Shown: positions 24,598 through 34,390 of the stretch, piece by piece | Position numbering within the stretch: the first letter of the stretch is position 1 | How the letters are laid out: the number at the start of each line of letters is the position of its first letter | From: Paragyromitra xinjiangensis | Taxonomy: Eukaryota > Ascomycota > Pezizomycetes > Pezizales > Discinaceae | Length of the DNA: 64,000 nt | Direction of reading: 5' to 3' | NCBI GenBank assembly: GCA_038503065.1 | Contig: JBCAMK010000002.1 | Coordinates: forward strand, 3,348,001 to 3,412,000 | Translations under genes and position numbers: made by a program | The notes under the pieces: generated by a model | The model's input: the letters and a program-made list of their open reading frames with translations, nothing else | Databases searched by the model: none | Told to the model about the DNA's origin: nothing

Positions 24598-25744
24598 GAT
24601 TCATAACCTGGTGCACGAGTACCGTACCGCTCAAGCATGCATTAGAGGATCCGTGAGCGTCCCCGTTGCAGCCTACCGCGGTAAGACAAGCGATATCTAG
24701 ACGCGTTATAAGGCAAGTGGGATCCAACCAAGACCGCACGCATATCGCTTAACTTCCGGAGATCATTTTCCACGCGCGAATAACGTCTCATCGGAATCAC
24801 ACTCATGCATCATCGTGTGTTTAAGCGAGATGTGATTCATCCCGGGTCTCGGTTGCGCCATTATTGATATGGTGGGTAACCATGGGATAGCTTGCCTTTA
24901 CGGACACGTCAACACAGCGCTCCTCGTGGGGATTCTCTCGTACAAGGCAGCTACTCCTAAAATCTGGGGCATGAAAGACTATTAAGCCTTATATTATCTT
25001 TGAATTCAAGTTTGATTTTTCTTACAGGCGATTAAACATTGTCAACGTTCAGTTGCTGGGGATATTAATTGCACTAGATATCACTCGATCCGAGTGGAAT
25101 ACCTCAGCTCGCTTCAACCTCGTTTAAATACCTTTTTTTGCTTTTTTTTTCCTTTTCTTCAGCCCTGCGCATCGCCAACAGCATATGCATGATAGTCGGA
25201 GGTTGGAGTGGCCGGGCCCAAAGGTTCGGTCCTGGCGTTTGCTTTTACCGCGTAAGTCTCTAGAGAGTCAGTATGTGGCTTAGTGCTCTTGGGCAGCGTT
25301 TGCTCTGTGCAACTCCAACCGTATAGATGCGTACAGTACAAAGTTTGAGATCTTGGCTTTTATGGAAATCTCTATTTTTTGAGACACCACACGACGTTAG
25401 GGTCTGTTCGCCAGCATCTTCGCATGTAACACGTGTGCCAAGGCATAAGGCAGATTCGTTAGTTAGGGGTGGGTGCTTTCGCGATGAGGGAAATAATAGA
25501 AAAGTAAATTAACCACTAATGGGGAAGTGAGAGTAAGAGTAATCAGGAACCAAAGAAGAAAAAAAAGGAACGCAATTTGAGTCTGTCGAGCTCTCTTTCT
25601 ACCCTTAGTTTTGCGGACGCTAACTACATTGACTCGTTACAGATAAAGATAACTCGATACGCAGTTACTAACTATCCTGGATCTCGTTGCATAAACTGTC
25701 TTAGGCTCTTATTCCAAATACCTCATTCTAATGCCCCCTCCTGT

Positions 25745-25831
25745 GGACAGCTGACGCGAGATTTGAACCCCGAGGTGGTTGATGCCGGGTACTTGGGCAA
25801 GGAGAATTCACACCGTTGAACCGATAGGATT
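25745..25831 (-). pseudogene. tRNA-like relic (glycine-type or tRNA-derived SINE head)
   Basis: Read on the minus strand, GGTTCAACGG followed by GAATTCTC closely resembles the D-arm of fungal tRNA-Gly, with GTTC/GAAT pairing. CTTGCCCAAG sits where a GCC anticodon would be. GGGGTTCAAATC is a good T-loop/B-box. The anticodon and T stems do not pair properly and the middle is too long, so this is not a working tRNA. A pol III promoter relic is the most I would claim. Confidence 0.35.
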
Positions 25832-27034
25832 TAGAATCGTGTCAGAGCACCCCCAAATTCGACTAGAGGTGTTTAGTAAGAATGCTTTTTTCTAGAATTC
25901 CAAAATGAAATTACCTATAACGCAGAAGACTACGGATCTCCATTTCCGTACCTCCCGGGGTAGAGCTGGACATATGCTAAGCCACGATGCCTCAAATGAC
26001 GACCGAGCCAGCAAAATCGACTAATTACAGCTGAAGGAATGCGTGACGGGCAGTTTCTCAGACCTTTCTTTGCGCTACTTAGCCAACATTGGGCGCCCCT
26101 AAACCCCTCGGACACATTGTTCCCCATTGGCTGGTAAGGCGAACATATGAAAAGTGCCAGTAAGATACAAGCTAATATATGCGTGAATTAGCTCTCTAAT
26201 GGCTTCTGGAGACAAAGATCTATGAGCTGATAGCTGCAGTGTCTTACACACCCGGCACATTCGCCACAGCAATTCATGGCCCCAATACCTACTCTCGGTA
26301 GTATATAATTATACTGTAGGCCCAACCGCCGGAATAACCCTTGCCTAGAGTGGATATTGAGTCCGGCTGCTGGTTTTGGACGGCAAGCAGCAGGCATATC
26401 TTAGTTCGAGTGATGATTCATGTAGCAAGACGGACCTAGGATGAAATTTCCCCACGTGGCTGTGATACAACCCAAACCGAGGTTCGGACATCAGAGATCC
26501 AGATCTTAAGACTGTTGTCTAACTGATGAGGCGTTCCGTTGCCGAATGATATCTCGAGTACGAAGCCAGAGGTTCCACAACAGAATATGCATTGCCCTCA
26601 ACATACTGTATCACACGTCAGAAGCGAGGAATAACATTAAATGAGTCACAACTTAGGTCGTAAGTGATCTGTGGATAGTTGCCCCGAACTTGAAAGCGAA
26701 GGTACGTGCAGCTCCAATACCGCGGGTTAGTGGAAAAGAAGCAAAAAGAAGCGGGATCCAATATCGTGGCTTTTTCATGCCGAGTGCTTAGTCATGACTT
26801 GCACTCTTACCACTCCGCTGACAATGCCGTTACATAACCTGCGATGCGAGCTTCATTGAATTCTACCTCATGTGATGTCTTATCGTAGAGCACAATATGC
26901 CTGTTCTGTTGTGTGCATCGATACTCAAGAAAACCAAAAAAGTGACAACCTTCTTCGGGGAGGCTCCCCCTAAGCTACATTTTGATTTGGCCTGGGTTTA
27001 CAGCTCAAAACTGATAGCCAGAGTCTACTGGCAC

Positions 27035-29317
27035 TCAGTTATCTTCTGTAAACCAAGGACTCTGTAAGGCATCTATTGCCGACAAACGAGATTCTGGATC
27101 TGCAACTAACAAGCTCTTCACAAAGTCTATCCCATGTTTGCTCACTTGAGATTGTTGCAGAATCTCTGCTGGAAACCCAATCTTGCCCAGACAGAAATTC
27201 AGCAGAATAGCCAGCTCGTTTGCGGGGATGGTCTGATAGCTGATATGCCCGAAGTAGCTTGGCCACCATACCAAGCGTCGGTTGGTTCCAGAAATGGTAT
27301 CTGCAGAGTTAAGGTTTCATGAGCTAAACAACCCAAAGCCCACATGTCTACGGCATTTGTATACCGAGTTCCTGTGTGCGGAAGTAGTCCGAGTATCTCG
27401 GGTGCACAGTAACTTGGTGTTCCAATTCGAGTTTCTAGTTTGGTGCCTTCCTCGTGTTCGGATCCCCCAAAATCCGCGATTTTGACCCGTATTGGTTCTG
27501 ATGAGGCAATGAGAATATTCTGCACCCGCTATCAGCTTAGCAGGCCTACTCAAGATTAGAGAGATGGCCATACCTGTGGCTTTAGATCTTGATGACATAT
27601 CTTCTTTTCGTGTAGAATAGCTAGGCCTTCGAGAAGCTGTCTGTTGATTTCCTTGGCATTGGATTTTGCTTCTGGGTTACTTTTGAGATATTGGCTCAAG
27701 TCGCCATGCTCGATATACTCTGTAACAATAAAGGTAAAGTATTCGTTCTCGTACCAGCCAAAGAACTGCAGGAATAGATCTTGCGGACACTACCAAGAGG
27801 GTTATCTGTTAGCCTCAAGGATGGTAGATCTTTTGTCGCGTGAATACGAACATCCATCAATTTTGACAGTGCTTTTAGCTCCTGGGAACGGTTGGCTTTC
27901 CCCATTTCTCGAGCCACTTTCTTGACTGCTCTCAACTGGCCCCCTCCTTCTTTTTCTTGAAGCGTGACGATACCGTACCCGCCTGAACCGAGCCACTTCT
28001 TCTCAACCCATTTTGCGCTAGATGCAACGTTAGCCACGGGGTCATACGTGGTCTCGATGACATAATCGTTGTGAACAATGGCTTTCAGCTTGTGAGGGTT
28101 GGAGTATGAGTCGTTCGCAGTTGGGACAGTATTCTGAGCTGCTGCTAGCAAAATTTAGTATCTAAGACTATGATTAAATATTCCTCGAGGTCTTCAATAC
28201 CTTTCCTAAGATCAAATAATCTTCCCCGATATTCGGCATAGTTCTTGTTAATCTTAGTATCATCTTCGAGTAGCCACGGGCTACGTAGGGCTTCCTCTGC
28301 TGAAGTTCGAGACGAAGGGTTTGCAGCTAGCAAACTCTGGATGAAGGCCACTCCATTCTCGCTCACCTGAGCTTGGCGTAGAATCTCCACCGGAAGGTCA
28401 AGTCGGTCTTGGCAAAAGCTGTAAAGCGTTACTATGTCTACCGCAGGGGTAAAAATTAGGCTATCTGGTTTGAGAAACGGTGCCCGTGAAGTTAAAATCT
28501 CATGAAGTATACAACCGAATGACCACATGTCCCTGTTGTGTGGGCGTTCTGGAGTCCGGTGTTTGCGGGGGAGTAACCCGAGCACCTCAGGTGCGGTATA
28601 ACCAGCGGACCCAAGTGTACGAAGTGCGGTACCCGCCCAGTTTTCTGAATCCTCAAATCCGGTTATTTTAACACATATCGGCTGTATTGACGCAATGAGA
28701 ACTTTCTAAGCCATCAGTTCAGCGTGCTGCTTCATGATTAGAGAGGGCATGGGATAAAACTTTCGGATTCAGAGCACCATGACGGGTACTCATATTATGG
28801 AGAACAGCAAGGCCTTCTAAAAGCTGTCTAGCGATTTCCCTAGCGTTGAACCTCGGCCCTGGGGTTCTGAGATGTTGATCTAGGTCACCGTATTCGATGT
28901 ATTCTATGGCAATATAGGTGAAGTCCTGATCCTCATACCAGCCGAAAATCAATACAAATAAGTGCTGATACTGAAACACCCGCAGTTAGCTCTATGCTGC
29001 TAATTCTCGGCATTTTCATGAAAAAAACAGACATTTCTCAAGTGTATCATAATTCTCAACTCCTTGATGAAGTTGGTAGGATAAAAATCCTTGTTCAGAC
29101 TTTTAACTGCTCTCAACTGACCCTCTTCATTCTCTTCAAGTGTCACAGCACTAGGTCCTCTAGCTTCGATCTTTTCCTTCTCTATCCATTTCGACTTTAC
29201 TGCAACCTCCCGCTGCTGAGTTGCAAGGTCGGTCGGGTACGTTGTATGAATGACATGACCGTCGTGGAAGGTAGTCTCTAGCTTAAATTGCTTTAGCCTT
29301 GAGTCTAGGGCTGCCAT
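27035..29317 (-). CDS. tandem pseudokinase-kinase protein (two Ser/Thr kinase-like domains)
   Basis: Predicted exons 29033-29317, 28761-28970, 28201-28705, 27852-28144, 27574-27789, 27272-27519 and 27035-27239 give about 653 residues. Domain 1 (about 1-330) keeps the VAIK lysine (LRAVKSL) but has ARGPSAV for the glycine loop, RHGALNPK for HRDLKPEN and GFE for DFG, so it is a predicted pseudokinase. Domain 2 (about 335-653) has GSGGYGIV, RAVKK, CHQDLKPQNILI, ADFGGSE and APE, so it is probably active with HQD for HRD. Both halves share leader, order and two intron positions. The join uses an intron at 28145-28200 (GTATTG donor, TACTAAAT branch, CTAG acceptor) that matches phase, and no ATG precedes domain 2. 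The last intron (27240-27271) would be only 32 nt, or the site is a frameshift. Two adjacent genes remain possible. Confidence 0.62.
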
Positions 29318-29463
29318 GCTTCTCGATGTTGCAGATCTTAGAAGACAAAGTTGTAGCAGTCGCTTTAATGCCACAAGGCTGCCAAGGGTTTTTGACCCCG
29401 CAATCACTGCACTGCCTTTATTTTTTGTTTTTATTCCTTTCTTATTAATCACACCCAACTAAA

Positions 29464-29502
29464 CACCATCACCATCACCATCACCACCACCACCACCACC
29501 AC
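29464..29502. repeat. CAC/CAT microsatellite
   Basis: A run of CAC and CAT trinucleotides about 150 bp upstream of the kinase gene start. It is followed by a partial duplication of an ATCTACCAC motif (about 29508-29532). Confidence 0.85.
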
Positions 29503-29755
29503 ATCGTGATCTACCACACCATGATCTACCACTCGAAACCGCTTCTATCCAACCACCTGTTATAACATTGGCAGTTCTATCTAATATGTTTATGCCGGTG
29601 ATTAGATGACGAGAATACAAGTGTAACTAGTCTTAAGAAAAGCCCACAAATTTTCGACCATTACAAGGAAAAGAGCCAGGAAAAGAAAGAGTATACCTCC
29701 ATCCACACAGCAATATGAAAAATCCCAGCAATCCTGTCTCGTGCCCAGACCTGTG

Positions 29756-30597
29756 CTTGGCGCCAAGGTTCGTACCTCACGCGTCTCTAAGTATTTGGCT
29801 ATAATCGTGAATAAAATACGATAATTATGGAAAAATAGGCTGGGAAATAGGCTGGGAACGAGACAGCTAGCTATCATTGGTAAATGAGTTTTGACAGTTA
29901 TAGACCCACGACCTAAAGCGTGCAAGGGGATGGGACACAAAAACACCCCCCTAACGTCCCACGTAGAGGTGGTTTAAAATACGTCTCGAATCAGATCCCT
30001 AGTAACATATAGCCAATGTTACTGTTGGAGATGCTTCCTAATACGGGGCTTGGCCCTTCGGAGTCGGAAATGATTGAGAGACAGGTACCCGAGCACACGG
30101 GCACTCGGGCACCCGAGAGAGCTACTACACGAGTATTTAGATAGGGGCCGTATGCCCACCTAGCAAGCAAGCAATCAAGTCTTCTATTCTTCCCTACGTG
30201 CTCCTAATATTACAACAGTTACTTGTCAGTTGTCACCGAGTGATGTTTCATGCATCGGCAGGTAACTCCCCCTCAATGTTGAGCATCAAACACCGTAGAT
30301 AATTTAGTGGCTGTGAATAGGGAGGCTTCAGCAGGAAGCATCACTCAAGGAACCTATCTCATCCCCAGCTAATTTTGCATGAGAACTACGCTGGTATATA
30401 AATAATCATACCGTAGCATTTCGTGAAATTCGTTCCGGCGCTAGTATTAAGGGAGTAAATGCTAGCACTAAGGCAGTTTAGACTGACCGTTTTTCTTGCT
30501 TTTTGCCTATGTTCCACCCCTTGGCGCCGGAACGAATTTCACGAAATGCTACGGTAGGTCTCACCAAGACGCGTGAAGCACGAACCTTGGCGCCAAG
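29756..30597. repeat. outer inverted repeat pair, 31 bp, 29 of 31 matching
   Basis: 29756-29786 (starting CTTGGCGCCAAGG) and 30567-30597 (ending CCTTGGCGCCAAG) are reverse complements with two mismatches. The palindrome TTGGCGCCAA lies at the outer edge of each arm. They enclose 780 bp of non-coding DNA that includes the smaller foldback element. They may be terminal repeats of a non-autonomous transposon. I see no clean target duplication. Confidence 0.6.
30411..30554. mobile_element. MITE-like foldback element with TA target duplication
   Basis: Perfect 31-bp terminal inverted repeats begin CCGTAGCATTTCG at 30411 and end in its complement at 30554. The element is 144 bp and is flanked on both sides by TA (30409-30410 and 30555-30556). 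TA duplication plus a short internal region without coding capacity is the usual form of Tc1/mariner-type MITEs. Identity of the arms suggests a recent origin or selection on the hairpin. Confidence 0.7.
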
Positions 30598-31789
30598 AAC
30601 TTACTCTGTGCGCAAGACAACTAAGGAATTCCAAAATGAGACATGTTTTTGTAACTGAAATTGCTTCTAGCCGAACTGGGTCGTGAATCATGGTCGTAGC
30701 CAAGCAGTTGGCGACGATCATGAACTAGAGCCTAATAATGGGATGAACTCACCCAACTCGGTGTAGGGAGAATCCAGATTTTAAACATCAAATATTGAAA
30801 AAAGGTCTGGGCGACTGCAACGCGGGCGCGAGACTAGTCGAAAACTACCAATCCATCATTCCATTTGCATTACGCACAATAAAGCGATTCCTTCTCCTAG
30901 AGGCCCCTGAACACAACCGCCGAAATCACTAGATACCTAGTATCCTGCACTCGATAGTGACTGGGTTCTTTTGAACAGGGTATCAAGTAGGGACTAAACC
31001 CCATCACCTAGAAAAATGCCCGTTTCCAATGAATCTCTCTCATACAGAGACAAACACCATCTGCTACGGCTCACAAAAACTAAACGTCAGCCCCACTAAT
31101 ACGAGCCTGAATCACCAGTGCAACATACCAGTTCACAAGCTCCAACACTTATAGGCTAATAAAGCATATCTGCAATTCTTTCAATACCCATGACCACCAT
31201 CGAATAATAGTTCAATAGCATTCTAGCGAAATTGCTACAATAGCCCCAGATGAGACGATTTGTGCACAATGTTACTCCATCAAATTCCGCCGCCCAAACG
31301 AGTGGGATGAATATGCTGGCTAGCAAGGTGGCTGATGAATGAGAAATCGAGTTCATCTAGAAATACCACCAGTGGTGAAATAGTCGTCTTCTGCGTTAGG
31401 AAATGGCGCTCGAGAGATTTAAGAGCCATTTGGAAATGAGGGGCAGCTGTGGCGACAGCAGTTTCAATGACCTTCCTTACCACCCTTGGATGACGGGTAG
31501 TTTCTCATGCCGAGCTGATGGCATCGAAGACTTGAATGAGACCTTAGTAGGGGAAATCCTAGCTGCTGAAGAAAATATATTGTAGTACGGTGAGAAAATG
31601 TGATTAGGTGGAGATGAAAGGAAGAGATCTCGCTTGCAAAATGCGGTGGTGGTGGTGGTTGTTGAAGGATAAAGCAAGGTTGCGAGTGTTCATTTATAAA
31701 CCATCCAAGACACAGTAACCCATTCAATGCAACCACCCCACCTCACCCCACACCTCACTAACCAACCCCGCACCCACACCCGCATCACA

Positions 31790-32871
31790 ATGCCACTAAC
31801 CCGCGCCGCCGTCCTCGCCGCACACGACCTCATCTCCCCTTCAATCCACCTAACCCCAGTCCTCACATCCCGAACCCTCTCCTCCCTCGCCAGCCCTCAC
31901 ACCAATCTCCTCTTCAAATGCGAAAACCTCCAAAAAATCGGCGCCTTCAAAATCCGGGGCGCAACGCACGCAATTGCAAAACTATCCGACGATGAGCTCC
32001 GTAACGGGGTTGTAACCCACAGCTCTGGTTCATCCTCCCCCTCCTTCCTCTTACCCCCCACTAACACCCCACAGGAAACCACGCACAAGCCCTCGCCCTC
32101 GCCGCCCGCACCGCCTCCCAAGCCCGCGGCTTCCCAATCCCCGCATACGTCGTCATGCCAAAAATCTCCACCCCCTCCAAAATCGCTGCCACCCGCGGTT
32201 ACGGCGCCGAAGTCATCTTCTCCGGCTCGACTGCTTCCGAGCGAGAATCAGTCACTGCCGAAGTCCAACAACGTACTGGGGCAGTACTAATCCCACCATA
32301 CGACCACCCAGATATAATACTCGGGCAAGGGACACTAGCAATTGAGTTTGTTCGTCAAGCAGAGGAGCTAGGACGGCCGTTAGATGCGATTATAGCGCCG
32401 TGTGGAGGCGGGGGGATGTTGAGTGGGGTGGCTGTAGCGTGTCAGGGGACTGGGGTATTGGTGTATGGTGCTGAGCCGAGGGAGGGGGCAGATGATTGTT
32501 GGAGGGGATTAAAGGAGGGGAAGAGGGTTGAAAGTGTGAAGAGTTTAACGATTGCGGATGGGTTGAGGACTCCTGTGGGGATTAATAATTTTGAGGTGAT
32601 TAGCAATCGAGAGTTGGTTAAGGGGGTGTATACGGTTAGTGAGGAGGAGATTAAGAATGCGATGAGACTGGTGGTGGAGAGGATGAAGGTGTTGATTGAG
32701 CCGAGCTCAGCGGTGCCGGTTGCGGTGGCGTTGTATAATAAAGAGTTTAGGAGGGAGATGGAGGAGCGGAGGAAGGAGAAGGGAGGGGAGTGGAATTTGG
32801 GGATTGTGGTTAGTGGGGGGAATACGACGATTGAGAAGATTATTGAGTTGTTTGGGGAGAAGGAGGAGTAG
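31790..32871 (+). CDS. PLP-dependent serine/threonine dehydratase or serine racemase-like enzyme
   Basis: Exons 31790-32027 and 32075-32871 (47-nt intron with a CTAAC branch) give about 344 residues. Fold-type II PLP features in order: KCENLQKIGAFKIRGA with the Schiff-base lysine (about 55), SSGNHAQALA rebuilt exactly across the splice, CGGGGMLSG phosphate-cradle loop, and VVSGGNT near the end. The length fits serine racemase or catabolic threonine dehydratase. There is no C-terminal ACT-type regulatory domain, so this is not the biosynthetic ILV1 form. It probably deaminates L-serine or L-threonine, or racemises serine; the sequence cannot decide. The 3' end lies only 106 bp from the convergent COQ7 gene. 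Codon use changes from C-ending to G-ending near 32330. Confidence 0.88.
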
Positions 32872-32977
32872 ATGGAAGTGGTCTATAGATTGGGATTTGG
32901 ATAGATTTAGAGGGTCGTGATGCATTTCTAGATTTACGTGATACCCACGATGGAGGAGTATTCTACAATTCTGGGGA

Positions 32978-33797
32978 TTAAACCCTGGAGCTTAACCAGA
33001 TAGCAGCCTTGCAGCCTCCTCTGATGGCATTAAAGAGAATTTCATATCCTTTTGCACCTTTCGCATCATGTGCAACAGCAGTATCCAGACTACACACCAT
33101 CAGCAAGACCCTCAGTCCGGGGCAAAGAGAAAACCTACTGCTCCAGCTCATCATCCCTAAACTCTCTAATCGTATCAATCAACTCCTTCAGTTCCCCACT
33201 CTTAAGCAATTCCTTATCGTTCTTCAACATATCCAACAAAGCCCTAATCTGATCATTATAATGTCCCCCGATCTCCGTCTCCACGGCCTCAGTACACGCC
33301 ATAGCAGCCTTCTCTCCCAACAACGCAGTCCCCACACCCAACGCATAGCCAGCAACATTCCACAGTGGCCTCATAGCCGTCGGGCGAACCCGATGCTTCA
33401 CAACGAGCTTGTTGAACGTGTTGAGATGGTGTACCTCCTGATCCCACATATGGCGGATCAAGGGTCTGAGGCGGGGGTCGTTTTTAAATACAGCATATTG
33501 GCCTTCGTAGATTAGGTTTGCACCAAGTTCACCGGCTTGGTTGACACGTATCTGACGGTTGCTGCTGTTAGTTAGGTTTTGGGTGGTGGGGGACTAGACG
33601 TCATCGCTTACGGCGCGGTCGAGGAAGTCTTGTTCTTTTGCTGTGAGGGGCCGTGCTGGGGGTGACGGGGTTGCTGTGTCAGAAGTGCTGGAGACAGCTG
33701 AAGCGAGATGTCGACAACGGGGAGTGGGAGCTAGAGTTAAAGAACGCAATTGAGGCCGGAGCAGGGGAGAAGAGAGAGCGCGAAACCGGTTGGCCAT
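32978..33797 (-). CDS. COQ7: 5-demethoxyubiquinone hydroxylase, mitochondrial
   Basis: Exons 33612-33797, 33139-33551 and 32978-33089 give about 236 residues. Splicing joins LDRA to [12 protein letters not shown], and DDELE to [10 protein letters not shown], both exact family motifs. Di-iron ligands are visible in [24 protein letters not shown] and DDELEH. The C-terminus [12 protein letters not shown] is typical. The first 45 residues (Arg/Ser/Leu-rich) are a mitochondrial targeting sequence. The enzyme hydroxylates demethoxyubiquinone in the late ubiquinone pathway, at the matrix face of the inner membrane within the CoQ synthome. An ATG at 33845 would add 16 residues. It is convergent with the PLP enzyme and divergent from RTF1. 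Confidence 0.95.
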
Positions 33798-34390
33798 GGC
33801 TGATGGGGGACAGGGAGAGCAATGATCGAGAGATCGTCTTGCCACTTGAAACGTGAGGGAAAGTTCAGTGTTGGCGGGTGGTGGGGTGACGCGACGTCAT
33901 GGGAATGGAGTGAGCACTGAGTTGACTGTATGTACCTACGTATGGACATACTCTGTTCTATTCTACTCTGCCCTACTCTACTGGTACATGTATTAACTGC
34001 TGTACTATCCTTTACCTATCAGTTGTCCTCCTATCAGTCTGCTGCCACCCCAATCCACCGCTATCACTCGCTTATCAACCTCCCATCCTAACCCTAGACC
34101 CTAAATTGAAGTCGCGCTATCCAATACAAGGCAAGACAGGGCATCGCGCGCCAGCCTCCGTCGTGCTGCTGCTCGCTGCTCGCTGCTGTGCTGCTGCTAA
34201 TTGTATCCGTTCCTCCCATATAATCTCTGCCTTCCCCGTTTCCCTCCTTTCTCCCACTCTCCTTTTCCTCTCTTCACCCTCCTCATCTCCTTCTCGCTCC
34301 TTTGTTTGTCCTCTAAACTAAATAAATTCCTGCTTCCGCCTTAATTCTCTCCTCGTTTATCCTTCAACACACAAAAATCTCCACCCAAAA
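33798..34390. promoter_or_regulatory. divergent promoter COQ7 / RTF1
   Basis: 593 bp between the start codons. A CRE/ATF-like core, GACGTCAT, occurs at 33893-33900, about 100 bp upstream of the COQ7 start. The RTF1 side (34200-34390) is strongly CT-rich, fitting its leader. Confidence 0.5.

Larger units (their letters stand above)
20978..27034. other. gene-poor block, decayed repeat-like DNA
   Basis: Six kilobases with stops in all frames and no frame that resembles a known protein. It holds degenerate tandem units (about 21535-21850), a short hairpin (24548-24597) and a tRNA-like relic (25745-25831). No transposase, reverse transcriptase or LTR pair could be recognised. It separates ILV5 and the orphan ORF from the kinase gene. 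Confidence 0.5.
29503..31789. other. intergenic with MITE-like element
   Basis: No gene is supportable in 2.3 kb. It contains an outer inverted-repeat pair (29756-29786 with 30567-30597) and a foldback element (30411-30554). The last 150 bp carry a GGT/GTG microsatellite near 31644 and a CAC-rich leader before the PLP-enzyme gene. Confidence 0.5.

Noticed and set aside
28145..28585. Reading the two kinase regions as two separate genes
   Set aside because: The second would need a non-ATG start and the first would end a few residues inside a well-formed intron. The phase-matched splice is simpler, though not proven.
29464..29502. CRISPR-like or regulatory array
   Set aside because: It is a simple trinucleotide microsatellite without spacers, in a eukaryotic genome.
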